From NCBI RefSeq assembly GCF_013760845.1, contig NZ_JACDUU010000006.1:124001-188000 (forward strand): a DNA stretch of 64,000 nucleotides. The letters are read 5' to 3'. The notes beneath the pieces were generated by a model. It did not search any database. It had not been told where the DNA came from and was given only the letters and a program-made list of their open reading frames with translations. Position 1 is the stretch's first letter. Each line of letters begins with the position of its first letter. The DNA is from [Anoxybacillus] calidus (GTDB lineage Bacteria; Bacillota; Bacilli; Bacillales; Anoxybacillaceae). Made by a program: the position numbers and the translations under genes. Below are positions 1 through 9,820 of the stretch, piece by piece.

Positions 1-445
1 CAAAGTTAGGCACAAATTCTACTGTTTGTTTGTCAATGTCCCGCAATAATTCCGAAGCAATGGCGGAGAGACGGGCTTCTGTATAACGCATCGCTGCTGG
101 CGGGTCGCCATCGATGCTTCCGTTATTTCCATGCATTTCAATTAAAATGTTGCGCAGTTTCCAATCCTGACTCATCCGCACCATTGCTTCATAAACGGAA
201 GAGTCACCGTGAGGATGGTAGTTACCGATGACATTTCCGACCGTTTTCGCCGCTTTTCGAAACCCTTTATCAGATGTATTGCCGTCCATATACATGGCAT
301 ACAATATGCGGCGCTGCACCGGTTTTAAACCGTCGCGTACATCAGGAAGAGCACGCTCTTGAATAATATATTTACTATAACGTCCAAAACGGTCGCCTAA
401 TACATCCTCCAATGGTAAATCTAAAATTCTTTCTGTTTGTGCCAT
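1..445 (-). CDS. parC: DNA topoisomerase IV subunit A, N-terminal part (runs off window)
   Basis: The first 148 residues of ParC (GrlA), the DNA breakage/reunion subunit of topoisomerase IV, are visible; the rest lies left of the window. Seen: the [14 protein letters not shown] stretch near residues 42-55, HPHGDSS at 77-83 and the active-site tyrosine in RYTEARL (Tyr121) that forms the phosphotyrosyl link with DNA. At the quinolone-determining positions the residues are the usual Ser82 and Glu86, so no classic resistance change is present in this part. The ATG at 445 lies 3 bases after the parE stop, and its AGGAGG ribosome site is inside the last codons of parE, so the two are translationally coupled in a parE-parC operon. 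Confidence 0.96.
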   Translation of the reverse strand, partial: MAQTERILDLPLEDVLGDRFGRYSKYIIQERALPDVRDGLKPVQRRILYAMYMDGNTSDKGFRKAAKTVGNVIGNYHPHGDSSVYEAMVRMSQDWKLRNILIEMHGNNGSIDGDPPAAMRYTEARLSAIASELLRDIDKQTVEFVPNF

Positions 446-448
446 ACA

Positions 449-2416
449 TTAAACCTCCTCTGCGACCGATAAATGTTCATTTTCTAAAATACTCACATCA
501 TCTTCTAAACCGAAGGCGACGTTCGCTTCAATCCATTTACGGCGCGGCTCTACTTTGTCGCCCATAAGCGTTGTCACTCGCCGCTCCGCTCTTGCCGCAT
601 CATCAATACGCACACGGATTAACGTGCGCGTCTCTGGGTTCATCGTCGTTTCCCACAATTGATCAGCGTTCATCTCACCAAGACCTTTGTAACGTTGAAT
701 CGTATATCCTTTGCCGACTTTCTTAATCGCTTCTTTTAACTGCTCATCCGTCCAAGCATACTCGACAATTTCTTTTTTACCTGTTCCTTTACTTACTTTA
801 TAAAGTGGTGGAAGAGCAATGAATACTTTACCAGCTTCAATTAGAGGTCTCATGTAGCGATAGAAGAACGTCAACAGCAAAACTTGGATATGAGCCCCAT
901 CTGTGTCAGCGTCCGTCATAATCACGATTTTATCGTAGTTAATATCTTCAAGCGAAAATTCCGGGCCGACACCGCCACCGATAGCGTGAATAATGGTGTT
1001 AATTTCTTCGTTTTTAAAAATATCGGCCAATTTTGCTTTTTCCGTATTAATCACTTTACCACGCAACGGAAGAACGGCCTGGAAGCGACGGTCACGTCCT
1101 TGTTTCGCCGAACCGCCTGCAGAATCCCCCTCAACTAAATATAGCTCATTTTTTTTCGGGTTACGCGATTGTGCCGGTGTCAACTTGCCGCTTAATATCG
1201 CTTCTTTTCCTTTTCGTTTTTTGCCGCTGCGCGCTTCTTCTCTTGCTTTACGAGCCGCTTCACGCGCTTGGAACGCTTTAATTGCTTTTTTAATCAACAT
1301 CGTGCTGATGTCTGGATTTTCCTGCAAAAAGTAAGTCAGATGTTCGGAAACGACCGCATCTACAGCCGAACGTGCTTCACTTGTTCCGAGCTTGCCTTTC
1401 GTTTGTCCTTCAAATTGCAACAACCCTTCTGGAATACGTACAGATACAATGGCTGATAAACCTTCACGTATATCGGAACCTTCTAAGTTTTTATCTTTTT
1501 CCTTCAATAATCCAGCCCTGCGTGCATATTCGTTGAATACGCGCGTCATGGCTGTTTTCGCACCAGCTTCATGTGTGCCGCCATCCTTTGTGCGCACATT
1601 ATTGACAAAAGAAAGAACATTTTCAGAGTATCCGTCATTAAACTGAAAGGCAAATTCTACTTCAATCCCGTTTTGTTCTCCTTCAAAAAAAACGACAGGA
1701 TGAAGGACATCTTTTTCTTCGTTTAAATACTCTACAAATGCTTCAATTCCATTTTCATAATGGAATACATCTCGCGTATCCGTGCGTTCATCGACGAGTT
1801 CAATTTTTAGCCCTTTTAATAAAAATGCTGACTCGCGTAAACGTTCGCTTAACGTTTCATAACTAAACGTTGTTGTGCTAAAAATCGTCGGGTCAGGCTT
1901 AAAATGAATCGTCGTTCCTGTCTTCTTTGTTGTTCCGATTTTCTCTAGAGTTGTAACAGGTTTTCCTCCGTTTTCAAATCGTTGTTGATAAATAAAGCCG
2001 TCACGATGAATCGTCACCGTCAGCCACTCAGATAGCGCATTCACGACAGAAGCACCGACGCCATGCAAGCCGCCGCTCGTTTTATATCCGCCTTGTCCAA
2101 ACTTACCACCAGCATGCAGCACTGTCAAAATCACTTCAGGCGTCGGTTTTCCGAGTTTGTGCATTCCCGTCGGCATCCCGCGTCCTTCATCTTGGACAGA
2201 GATGCTGTTATCTTTATGTATTTTTACAAGAATATAATTTCCATAACCCGCTAATGCCTCATCGACAGAGTTATCCACAATTTCATAAACGAGATGATGC
2301 AATCCGCGGCTATCCGTGCTCCCGATATACATTCCTGGACGCTTTCGTACCGCCTCAAGTCCTTCGAGTACTTGAATCGCATCTTCGTTATATTCATATA
2401 CTTGTTTATTCGTCAC
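449..2416 (-). CDS. parE: DNA topoisomerase IV subunit B
   Basis: ATPase subunit of topoisomerase IV (GrlB), which decatenates chromosomes with ParC. Seen in order: GHKL ATPase motifs NSVDEA, DEGRGMP and GLHGVGASVVNALS in the first 130 residues, the transducer domain, then the TOPRIM motifs YLVEGDSAGGSAKQGRDR and MTDADTDGAHI. About 655 aa, full length for the family. I chose the GTG start at 2416 (VTNKQVYEYN) because AAAGGGG lies 7 bases before it; the ATG at 2422 is almost on top of that ribosome site and the ATG at 2437 is upstream of it. Followed at once by parC. ParE rather than GyrB is inferred from the parC-yneT neighbourhood. Confidence 0.96.
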   Translation of the reverse strand: MTNKQVYEYNEDAIQVLEGLEAVRKRPGMYIGSTDSRGLHHLVYEIVDNSVDEALAGYGNYILVKIHKDNSISVQDEGRGMPTGMHKLGKPTPEVILTVLHAGGKFGQGGYKTSGGLHGVGASVVNALSEWLTVTIHRDGFIYQQRFENGGKPVTTLEKIGTTKKTGTTIHFKPDPTIFSTTTFSYETLSERLRESAFLLKGLKIELVDERTDTRDVFHYENGIEAFVEYLNEEKDVLHPVVFFEGEQNGIEVEFAFQFNDGYSENVLSFVNNVRTKDGGTHEAGAKTAMTRVFNEYARRAGLLKEKDKNLEGSDIREGLSAIVSVRIPEGLLQFEGQTKGKLGTSEARSAVDAVVSEHLTYFLQENPDISTMLIKKAIKAFQAREAARKAREEARSGKKRKGKEAILSGKLTPAQSRNPKKNELYLVEGDSAGGSAKQGRDRRFQAVLPLRGKVINTEKAKLADIFKNEEINTIIHAIGGGVGPEFSLEDINYDKIVIMTDADTDGAHIQVLLLTFFYRYMRPLIEAGKVFIALPPLYKVSKGTGKKEIVEYAWTDEQLKEAIKKVGKGYTIQRYKGLGEMNADQLWETTMNPETRTLIRVRIDDAARAERRVTTLMGDKVEPRRKWIEANVAFGLEDDVSILENEHLSVAEEV

Positions 2417-2549
2417 GCACATACCCCTTTCAAGCAAAACAAGAACATTTGTTTCTGTTTGTTTATTGTAACATAAATTTTTGAAACGTCTACGCCTATT
2501 TTAACGATTCAGGCAAAATAAGCAAATTTTCTTATTAAAAAATAGAAAA

Positions 2550-2662
2550 AAGGCTGACCCTAAAGCAAAGCGCCAGAACCCTCAATCCAAAATATATAGC
2601 GTTAGATGAGAACACTATATATGATGGATTTCGCATGAGGTTAGACACTTTTCGGTCAGCCC
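2550..2662. repeat. R1 dispersed inverted repeat, copy a
   Basis: About 113 bp imperfect palindrome opening with AAGGCTGACCC and closing with GGTCAGCCCC, with inner arms CACTATATATGATGGATT against AATCCAAAATATATAGC. It lies 10 bases beyond the yneT stop, between yneT and parE, and could fold into one long hairpin. Same family as eight other copies between 38.7 and 62.3 kb. Confidence 0.85.
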
Positions 2663-2672
2663 CGAATCCGTT

Positions 2673-3092
2673 TTAATTCTTTTTCGTTAATGCATGTTCG
2701 ACTTTAATACAGCGATCCATCACAACGGTATACCCTTTTTCTTTTAGAAACTCGTAGGCTTCCTCATTGACAACGCCTAATTGGCCCCAAAACACATCCG
2801 CATCGATTTGTACAAATTCACGAGCGATTTCCGGCAAATGCTCCGGACGCCGGAAAACGTTGACAATATCGACATGACCGTCAATGTCTTTTAATGTTTT
2901 TACCGCTTTAATCCCTTCCCATTCATCAATCGTCGGATTCACTGGAATAATTTCATATCCTGCGTCTTTCATCGCTTTCGCGACCATGTAAGATGTGCGC
3001 TCAGGATTGTTGGATAAACCAACGACCGCAATACGCTTTGCTTTTTGTAAGATTTCAGCGATTTCTTCGCGGCTTGGATTCGTTATCGCCAT
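2673..3092 (-). CDS. yneT: CoA-binding domain protein YneT
   Basis: A 139-aa single-domain Rossmann-fold protein of the CoA_binding (YccU/YneT) family. Seen: RIAVVGLSNNPERTSYMVAKAM (residues about 20-42), the nucleotide-binding loop, followed by EIIPVNPTIDEWEG and a conserved WGQLGVVNEEA near residue 102. Family members bind CoA or a related nucleotide; no reaction is established. The start ATG has GGAGAG 8 bases upstream. In B. subtilis yneT also sits just before parE, beside plsY; here plsY is 41 kb away. The leader upstream of this gene (3097-3172) is closely similar to the leader of the nitrilase gene at 25.44 kb. Confidence 0.9.
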   Translation of the reverse strand: MAITNPSREEIAEILQKAKRIAVVGLSNNPERTSYMVAKAMKDAGYEIIPVNPTIDEWEGIKAVKTLKDIDGHVDIVNVFRRPEHLPEIAREFVQIDADVFWGQLGVVNEEAYEFLKEKGYTVVMDRCIKVEHALTKKN

Positions 3093-3201
3093 ATGGTTTC
3101 TCTCCTTTTGTTTGTTCTTTTACTAGTATTTCTTCATCAAGAAAAAGAATCCTGCTATTTCTTTGAAAACATTTTCACCAAATAACATGGAAATACGCCT
3201 T

Positions 3202-5265
3202 TCACTTGAACAGCTGCTTCATCACTGCTTCAACATCGGTCGTCGGTTGTAAACAAGCAAAATTTTCACATATATAGACAGTCGTTTCGTCTCCGATGGG
3301 TTTATATTCCGCTGCAAAAGGGGCAATCGCCGAAAAATCAGATGGACGTTCCGCAACCAATACAGAATAATTCGGAACAAAGGCTTGTTGCAATCGCTTC
3401 AACAGACTTTCTCTTTTTTCGTCGCCTTTTTTTCCAAAAATCACAATTTCCCTTGTCGGCATCTCGAAAAGCAACAAACCTTGAAGGAAAAACGTATGGC
3501 CGCTTCCGTACGCTTCCACTTGACGTTTGAACGTCGAATACATCTTTTCCGCCTTGTCTAATAGTTGTAAGTCACCGGTGAGTCTAGCAAGACGAATCAT
3601 TTGCACGGCCGCAACACTATTTCCTGATGGCAAAGCTCCATCGTAAATTTCTTTTTCGCGAACAATTAATTGTTCCGCGTCCTTTCCTGTAAAATAAAAA
3701 CCGCCGTTTGCCTCATCCCAAAATAGCTCGATCATCTCTCGAGTACGTTCCATCGCCTTTTTCAAATAGGATTGTTCAAATGTCGCTTCATACATCTCGA
3801 GATAGGCCCAAATCAAATAAGCGTAGTCGTCAATAACCCCTTTGTTTTTCACTTCCCCTTCACGATAGCGTATCATCACTCTTCCATCTTGAATGGTATG
3901 TGTTTCAATAAATGTCAGCGCCTGTTTCGCCATATCAAGGTAGGAACCATTTTCATACACTTTCGCCGCTTTTGCTAAGCCAGCAATCATTAACGCATTC
4001 CAAGCGGTTAAAATTTTATCGTCAACATGTGGATAAACACGTAACGCACGGGCGGCAAACAATTTTTGTCTTGCTGTTTCGAGCTTCTCCTTTAGTTGTT
4101 CTTCGTTCAACTCATATTTTTTCGCAATGTTTGCCCAATCCGTATGTATCAGATTCGGTACATTATGCCCCTCGAAGTTACCGTTTTCCGTAATATCGTA
4201 AGCTTCGCAGAATAAATCCCCTAATTCCGTTCCCAGGACATTGAATACCTCCTCTTTGTCCCATACGTAATACTTCCCTTCGATTCCCTCTGAATCGGCA
4301 TCAATCGCCGAGTAAAATGCTCCTTCCTTCGATGTCATTTCCCGTTTCACAAACTCGATGATTTGCTCGCTCATTTCTTTGTAGCGCTCATTTTTGGTAA
4401 GCTGATAAGCCTCTGTATAGGCCGTTAAAAGCAAGGCATTATCATAAAGCATTTTCTCAAAATGCGGCACAAGCCACATCGCGTCGGTCGAATAGCGGGC
4501 AAAACCGTATCCAATATGATCGTAAATTCCACCATTCGCCATACTGTTCAATGTTTTTTCCGTCATGAACAGTGCCTGCTCCTGCCCTTTCCATTTGTAA
4601 TAACGCATTAAAAACATCAGCATATGCGGAATTGGAAACTTCGGCGCACCGCCAAAACCGCCATAAATCCCATCAAAACTGTTCAATAACTGCCGATATG
4701 TTTGATCTAAAGCGGCTGATGAAAGTCGATCTTTCCCATGAGCTTGAACGGATTGATGGAGGCTTTTCGTGATTTGCTCGGAAATGGCTGTAATTTCTTT
4801 AGGATTCGCCTTAAATTTCTCATATAACTGTGTAAGCACATCAATAAAACCTGGGTATCCGTACCGGCTTCGTTTTGGAAAATATGTTCCTGCATAAAAC
4901 GGTTTTTGATCCGGAGTTAAAAACACACTAAGCGGCCAGCCACCATGTCCTGTGAGCATTTGACAAACCCGCATATAAATGGAGTCAATATCCGGTCGTT
5001 CTTCCCGATCGACCTTAATAGATACATATTTCTCATTTAATATCTTAGCCACTTCTTCGTCTTCAAAACTTTCGTGCGCCATGACATGACACCAGTGGCA
5101 AGTTGAATAGCCTATACTAACAAAAACAGGCTTGTTCTCTCGTTTTGCTTTTTCAAATGCTTCTTCTCCCCACGGATACCAATCGACTGGATTATAGGCG
5201 TGTTGAAGCAGATAAGGAGACTTTTCAGCGATTAATCTATTGGGTTTACTTTTATTTACTGTCAT
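3202..5265 (-). CDS. yyaL: Thioredoxin-domain protein YyaL (DUF255 / spermatogenesis-associated protein 20 family)
   Basis: A 687-aa protein with an N-terminal thioredoxin-like domain (DUF255, residues about 1-170) carrying CHWC (Cys56/Cys59) in the context [16 protein letters not shown], followed by an (alpha/alpha)6-barrel related to N-acylglucosamine 2-epimerases. Family opening motif [21 protein letters not shown] is present and length is normal. The function is not established; it is probably a cytosolic redox protein. It follows yneT in opposite transcriptional order (yneT is downstream on the same strand) with a 109-base gap. A second, diverged copy of its first 16 codons and upstream region lies at 7499-7558, next to a dead serine recombinase. 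Confidence 0.9.
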   Translation of the reverse strand: MTVNKSKPNRLIAEKSPYLLQHAYNPVDWYPWGEEAFEKAKRENKPVFVSIGYSTCHWCHVMAHESFEDEEVAKILNEKYVSIKVDREERPDIDSIYMRVCQMLTGHGGWPLSVFLTPDQKPFYAGTYFPKRSRYGYPGFIDVLTQLYEKFKANPKEITAISEQITKSLHQSVQAHGKDRLSSAALDQTYRQLLNSFDGIYGGFGGAPKFPIPHMLMFLMRYYKWKGQEQALFMTEKTLNSMANGGIYDHIGYGFARYSTDAMWLVPHFEKMLYDNALLLTAYTEAYQLTKNERYKEMSEQIIEFVKREMTSKEGAFYSAIDADSEGIEGKYYVWDKEEVFNVLGTELGDLFCEAYDITENGNFEGHNVPNLIHTDWANIAKKYELNEEQLKEKLETARQKLFAARALRVYPHVDDKILTAWNALMIAGLAKAAKVYENGSYLDMAKQALTFIETHTIQDGRVMIRYREGEVKNKGVIDDYAYLIWAYLEMYEATFEQSYLKKAMERTREMIELFWDEANGGFYFTGKDAEQLIVREKEIYDGALPSGNSVAAVQMIRLARLTGDLQLLDKAEKMYSTFKRQVEAYGSGHTFFLQGLLLFEMPTREIVIFGKKGDEKRESLLKRLQQAFVPNYSVLVAERPSDFSAIAPFAAEYKPIGDETTVYICENFACLQPTTDVEAVMKQLFK

Positions 5266-5421
5266 ATGACCACACCCTTATTCTAATTTTTTCTAATCTT
5301 AATATTACCTGAACAATAAAGAAAATGACATAAAAGTGATTGTTACAGACGAACAAGTACACAAGCACTTTAGGAAATAAAAAATATATTTCAAGTATCA
5401 AGGATGAATGGAGGGAATCAT

Positions 5422-5775
5422 TTGGGAAGCAATAAAGATAAAAAACGCAAAAAGGACAATAATAAGAAGGAGTCAAAAGAAGATATCTCCTTCAAGCACG
5501 ATAAAGACGGCCTAAAGATTTATATCAATATTTACAACACGAATAATCTTGCAAACGAAGGCGGTAATGCTGGGGTAAAACAAAAAGCTTCGGAAGGTGG
5601 ACAAAACCTCACTGGGAAAGGTGGGGAGAACGCAGGCCAAGGCGGACAAATTGCTGAAAAAGGTAGCCAAAACGCCAATCAATTCGGACAGATCGCTAAA
5701 AAAGGCGGAGAGAATGAAATCATCGATGCAATAAATGAACCGGGTGCTGGTGGACAAGTCGTAGAGGATGAGTGA
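5422..5775 (+). CDS. Gly/Asn/Gln-rich repeat protein of unknown function
   Basis: About 117 aa from a TTG at 5422, chosen because GGAGGG ends 6 bases before it; an in-frame ATG at 5404 lies upstream of that site. I do not recognise a family. Three parts are visible: a very basic/polar head (SNKDKKRKKDNNKK), a short beta-like segment DGLKIYINIYNTNN (about 31-44), and a tail of degenerate repeats of roughly 8-11 residues built on G-G-x-N/Q-x-G (GGQNLTGKGGENAGQGGQIA and so on), ending in acidic GQVVEDE. No signal peptide or membrane segment. Divergent from yyaL and closed by a strong terminator, so it is a single-gene unit. The repeat tail suggests a surface, spore-coat or assembly role, but this is only a guess. 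Confidence 0.6.
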   Translation: MGSNKDKKRKKDNNKKESKEDISFKHDKDGLKIYINIYNTNNLANEGGNAGVKQKASEGGQNLTGKGGENAGQGGQIAEKGSQNANQFGQIAKKGGENEIIDAINEPGAGGQVVEDE

Positions 5776-5810
5776 AACATTTAACTCTAGAAAGTGATTT
5801 TTTATTGTTT

Positions 5811-5857
5811 CGGCGAAAACCATTCTTGGAATAGTTTTCGCCGACTTTATTTTTTTA
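5811..5857 (+). terminator. Rho-independent terminator of the Gly-rich gene
   Basis: Perfect 10-bp stem CGGCGAAAAC / GTTTTCGCCG (5811-5820 and 5834-5843) followed by a T-rich tract ending in seven T. It lies 36 bases after the stop codon of the upstream plus-strand gene. Confidence 0.9.
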
Positions 5858-5935
5858 TGAAAGGATAAAAGTGTTGATTTATAATGCTGTATCACTAAAT
5901 TAGGAATGTCTTACAAAACAGCCCAAATGCCATTT

Positions 5936-6808
5936 TTACTTTTTCAAAACTGGAATCCAAATTTCACATTTTACAGTTGGTGAAGTTAAATCTTTGCTTT
6001 CGATCGATAAGATTTCTGGCCCTTCTATTTGTTCATAGTTTGAGGTTGGAAACCATTCAGAATATATACGTCCCCATACATCCTGCAGTGTATCAGGAAA
6101 TGGTCCGATTGTTTCGAATACAGCCCATGTTGAGGCAGGAACTTCAAGTTGTGTAAATTCAGCTGGACATTCCTTAGTTGTTGCCACGCCAATATAGTGA
6201 TCAAGCTCCCCTTTTTCCTCCATTCTGCCTTCAGAAAAGTTCGTGGATGCTTGAATCAGTCCTAAAGGCTCGACATTAGAAAGTTCTTTAAGTTTATTTA
6301 TCTTCTCCATATTCAGAGTTTTCCACATAGCAGTGATTTCGGGATTCTCACCTTTGAAAATAATAGGTACTCTTTTCATAATACCAACAATGCGAAACGC
6401 CTCTTTTTCTACAATTCGATAGTTCATTTCATTTCCTCCTTTAATTGATAACTGGAAGGTCATTCGTGGATAGGCTTTAAGTGAATGGCCATGATTTCTC
6501 GCTTCTGACGGTGTTATACCATGCAAGTTTTGAAAAGCTCTTGCAAAAGAATCTGGTGAGTTGTACCCGTATTTCATCGCAATGTCAATGACCTTTACGT
6601 TGCTATCTTTAAGCTCAAATGCTGCAAGGGTAAGGCGTCTGCGGCGGATGTATTCCGATAGCGTAATGCCCGTAAGGAAGGAAAACATCCTTTTAAAATG
6701 ATATTCGGAGCAGAAAGCGATCCTTGCCACCTCTTTAAAATCAATATCATGAGTAAGATTTTCTTCAATATACTGTATTGCTCTGTTCATGTTCTTAAGC
6801 AAATCCAT
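5936..6808 (-). CDS. AraC-family regulator with GyrI-like effector-binding domain
   Basis: A 290-aa transcription factor. Residues about 5-105 are an AraC/XylS double helix-turn-helix ([20 protein letters not shown], then [20 protein letters not shown]); residues 128-290 are a GyrI-like small-molecule-binding domain (opening [16 protein letters not shown], closing EIWIPVLKK), the same arrangement as multidrug-type sensors Rob and B. subtilis YdeE. The start at 6808 is chosen for AGGAGG 6 bases upstream; the longer frame to 6874 has no such site. It is the only intact gene between 5.8 and 8.0 kb, so its target cannot be read from context; autoregulation is likely. Confidence 0.88.
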   Translation of the reverse strand: MDLLKNMNRAIQYIEENLTHDIDFKEVARIAFCSEYHFKRMFSFLTGITLSEYIRRRRLTLAAFELKDSNVKVIDIAMKYGYNSPDSFARAFQNLHGITPSEARNHGHSLKAYPRMTFQLSIKGGNEMNYRIVEKEAFRIVGIMKRVPIIFKGENPEITAMWKTLNMEKINKLKELSNVEPLGLIQASTNFSEGRMEEKGELDHYIGVATTKECPAEFTQLEVPASTWAVFETIGPFPDTLQDVWGRIYSEWFPTSNYEQIEGPEILSIESKDLTSPTVKCEIWIPVLKK

Positions 6809-7021
6809 TATATGACCTCCTTGATTAAAAGAATAGCAGGAGCTGAATGTACCTACCCGACATTTTGTGCCCAATTATGTAGGATGGGTACATGATCATG
6901 TGCATCTTTGAGTAACCTACTCGGTTAGTTTAATAAAACTGTTTTATTATTGAACATTTTGAGCCTGTTGCGTATTAAAATTTTTGCTGTAAGTAAATCT
7001 CATCGCATAACTACATTTTCA

Positions 7022-7498
7022 ATACCACAGTAACCCTGACAATGCAAAAGCACCTTGCCTAGCCTTAACAGGTACACGGTTTCTTAAAGCCATCATACAT
7101 TGAACTTTATTAAACTCTTCTTGTGTAACGATTGGTTCGTGTGCATTAGGTGTAATTATCCACTCATCTTCGTCCTTAACCCTTCTTAAAGGCTTCGTTT
7201 TTCGATTTAAAAGTCCTGATCCTTCCGTTTTTTTGTTCCTTTATAAACCGGATTTGCTAAGATACGCTAAATTTGTGCGTCCTGAAAGTAGGAACCTTTT
7301 TTAGTACGATAAACCTATTCGTTTAGATAAAGAGTTATCTCATACATCGGTTCTCCAACTAAATATTTATCAAAAATTAAGCGGATAATTTCTCTTTTTG
7401 TGTCATGTACTCTTAGCTTCTTTGTACTTCTATCATAAGGTGCTGGTCCATTTCCCCACTTTCCTAGCCTTGTCCCTCTTTTCTTTCCTTCATGTAAA
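7022..7498 (-). pseudogene. Decayed large serine recombinase (Recombinase domain plus zinc-ribbon start)
   Basis: No open frame survives, but conceptual translation of the minus strand gives GTRLGKWGNGPAPYDRSTKK, then EIIRLIFDKYLVGEPMYEIT, a stop, VYRTKKGSYFQDAQI, another stop, RILANPVYKGT, a third stop and a frame change into DEDEWIITPNAHEPIVTQEE and ARQGAFALSGLLWY. This is the Recombinase domain (PF07508 type) of large serine integrases, up to the point where the zinc ribbon normally begins. The N-terminal catalytic resolvase domain with its serine is missing. Such enzymes move phages and integrative elements, so this is a scar of an old element. It abuts a duplicated 5' end of yyaL. Confidence 0.85.
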
Positions 7499-7558
7499 AG
7501 GAGACTTTTCAGCGATTAATCTATTGGATTTCTGATTTGTTGTCATAAGACCATCACC
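7499..7558 (-). pseudogene. Second copy of the yyaL 5' end (16 codons plus leader)
   Basis: Reading the minus strand from the ATG at 7546 gives [16 protein letters not shown], matching the YyaL start ([17 protein letters not shown]) encoded at 5217-5265; the similarity continues into the upstream leader (CATAAGACCATCACC here, CATATGACCACACCC there). The homology stops exactly where the serine recombinase remnant begins, as expected of an element that inserted in or recombined at a yyaL-like gene. Confidence 0.8.
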
Positions 7559-7589
7559 TTTTTAGAAAAAAACATTATCATGATACCCT

Positions 7590-7630
7590 AAAAAGAAAAA
7601 AGACACTAACTCCCTTCAGTCAGTGTCTTC
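7590..7630. terminator. Possible bidirectional terminator
   Basis: Stem AGACACT / AGTGTCT (7601-7607 and 7622-7628) with A-rich sequence on its left, which would be a T tract for minus-strand transcripts. It stands alone in a gene-poor stretch, 436 bases beyond the 3' end of the truncated MFS gene. Confidence 0.5.
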
Positions 7631-8065
7631 CAACGTTATTCTATTTCAAAAGTAACAATGACGACATTACTGAGCTATTCCGTTTGTTCAATAAGCCAAA
7701 ACCTTCCTTTACTCAACATTCTTTGTTATTTACTTCAACAGCATAAGCATTATTCCTGTTTATTGAATGCCACATATTAGTGTAATGTAATAAACACTAT
7801 TTAATATCTCATTTTGTTAACCCTTCTTTTACAGCCATGTTCGTGAATCAAAAATTCCTCAATATTTTCTACACTTATCCATTTTCAATAAGGGAGCATC
7901 CTCTATGGGGCCTTGGACTTTATTTAACAATGGTGCCATGTAATAATAGCCATAGCTTAGGTTTGGCTCGTTTTTAGTTGAGAGAAAATACTTCACCAAT
8001 AAAAGGACCTATTGCCTACTTCATATCCTTATCCTTAAAACTTGTTCCTTCAATAATAGCATTAT
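7631..8065. other. Gene-poor stretch
   Basis: No supportable gene. It holds one degenerate copy of repeat family R2 (about 7729-7775) and otherwise AT-rich sequence with stops in all frames. The short frames here show no recognisable protein. Confidence 0.5.
7729..7775. repeat. R2 repeat, degenerate copy a
   Basis: TTTACTTCAACAGCATAAGC followed by ATTATTCCTGTTTATTGAATGC keeps the layout of the R2 consensus (TTTACTTCAACAA, AAAGCATTACTTCCTGCTTC, TTGAAGTAATGC) with many changes; the hairpin is only partly preserved. Confidence 0.5.
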
Positions 8066-9001
8066 CTATATTTGAGCACTTTCAGATTCCAAAGATAAGC
8101 CTTTTTTGCGAACATATAAATGAACAAAACCAAACAATGCCGAGGACATTAATAAACACCCTGACAATATGTAAACGAGGCGGACTCCTATTATATCTGT
8201 TAGAACGCCAATGGTAATGATAGAAAAAATAATAGTGAGTTGGATGAGGGCTGATCTAGCCGAAAGAATTTTTGTTAACGTTTTTTCATTAGCACTATTT
8301 TGAAACATCGTTTCTTGTGCAAGGTCCCTTATTTGATAGGAAGGTCCCATTAAAAGAACCAAACATAAGGCTAGATACGGATTTGATACAAATCCATATA
8401 TAAATGTCAATAACCCAAACATCAAAGAGCCAAATATCATAAATATAGATAAACGTCCTATCATCATGTTAGAAAGGCGATAAACTATAAAACCTCCTAT
8501 CATTGTCCCTAAATAATAGGCGCCGTTAATATATCCCCACCATGCTTCACCTTTTCCGAGAGCTTCTTCGACATAAGTGAGAGTGACAGCTCCAATCCAA
8601 ATCGTTCCAACAAAAGATTCCATTAAATCCATTATAACTATGATTCGTAACCCTTGATGTTGAAGAAGGTATTTCCACCCCGCTGTTAAACGACTGATCA
8701 ACCCATCTTTTGATTCAATTTTTGATGTTTCGTTTACTCTTACTATATACAAATTACCAATTGATAATAAGATTAAGAAAAATGCAATACCGAGTGTTAT
8801 TTGCTTGCCTAAAATTGAAATCAATACCCCACCAAATGCCCATCCAGCAAACAAAAATGTTTGGTCGACACTGGATATTAAGCTGTTTGCTTTTACTCTG
8901 TCGCTTTCAGATACAATGGCTCTTACGATTGAACTTTTTATAGGAGAGAAAAATCCATTAAAAAAAGAAATAAATGACATGAAAACGAAGATGAGAATCA
9001 A
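8066..9001 (-). pseudogene. MFS transporter lacking its N-terminal helices
   Basis: 311 aa of a major facilitator protein that in this family (macrolide/enterobactin-exporter-like MFS_3) is about 400 aa. The C-terminal half and central loop are intact with about nine hydrophobic segments (for example GWAFGGVLISILGKQITLGI and YLGTMIGGFIVYRL), but the first two or three helices and the signature loop are absent. The frame stays open upstream (LVFLSGLIVLIHQPFSIFI) until a stop at about 9057, exactly where the neighbouring nucleotidyltransferase frame ends. That points to a deletion that removed the start of this gene. The ATG at 9001 has no convincing ribosome site, so a functional transporter is unlikely. 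Confidence 0.75.
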
Positions 9002-9054
9002 AATAAATATTGAGAACGGTTGATGAATAAGTACGATAAGTCCCGAAAGAAAAA

Positions 9055-9345
9055 CTAATTAGCTCCATTTGATTTATTTAAAGCGTGTATTTCGTGAATA
9101 GGTAAATCTAAAAATTCATTTTCCCAAGGATAGAACTCACCTTTAATAACTTTTTTAAAATCCCATTCTTTAAGATATTCCTTTAAATGTAATTGGTCTT
9201 TTCGAAATAAGGCAATCTCTATATTTTTATGTTGTCTCGTTTCTTTGCCGATAAAAAGGTCAATTGCCCAACCACCTGCGAAAAACCACGTTTTATTAAA
9301 TCCTGACATGAAAGAAGTAATATGATGGCATTGTTCAAATGACAT
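9055..9345 (-). pseudogene. Nucleotidyltransferase (aminoglycoside adenylyltransferase-like), 3' truncated
   Basis: 96 aa with the start of an AadA/LinB-like or AbiEii-like nucleotidyltransferase domain: TWFFAGGWAIDLFIGKETRQ contains the G-G-x-A-x-D-L pattern, followed by HKNIEIALFRKDQ. The metal-binding acidic pair that normally follows (D-x-D/E) reads NIEIAL, so even this part may be altered. Family members are about 180-210 aa; the remaining half is missing, and the frame stops at the junction with the 5'-truncated MFS gene. The start codon has GGAGG about 10 bases upstream. Function is probably lost. Confidence 0.65.
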
Positions 9346-9820
9346 ATAAATCCTCCAGACTAAAGAAATTTATACCCTTATCTTCTATCTATCTCGGATT
9401 ACATCCTTACTGAAACCTTCTTGAACCAACCTATCTTTTCCTTCAACAAGAAAAGCATTACTTCCTGCTTCTTGAAGTAATGCTTCCGGTAGTTTAATTA
9501 TTTAAATAACCTCAGGAATAAGAATCTAATAAAACAGCCCCAGCCAGTTGTAATGTATCTATTTATGCTCAAAGAAATGTGGTCTAATTTTTTAGCTGAG
9601 GTTCCATCTCTATGTTTGAGCGTATTCACTATTTAGATATTTTTTATAATTGAATTGCAGCGTCTCATCCAATATGTATCAGAACCAGTTTTATTTAGCA
9701 GTCACACGATACCGTTTTTTCTGAAATATATTCATTAACTAATTGTTGCATCTCTTTCACAGCACTTTACAATGTTTTAAGGGCAAATAAGCAGTTTCTT
9801 TCGTTCTTATTGTATAAACG
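9346..9820. other. Intergenic stretch with an R2 copy and no intact gene
   Basis: Contains repeat R2 copy b at 9440-9488. On the minus strand, 9690-9760 reads VKEMQQLVNEYISEKTVSC before hitting stops, which may be a scrap of a dead gene that I cannot identify. No promoter or RNA gene was recognised. Confidence 0.45.
9440..9488. repeat. R2 repeat, copy b
   Basis: CTTCAACAAG, then AAAAGCATTACTTCCTGCTT and CTTGAAGTAATGCTTCC. The arms GCATTACTT and AAGTAATGC form a perfect 9-bp stem, with T-rich sequence following on the minus strand as in a rho-independent terminator. Confidence 0.8.
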
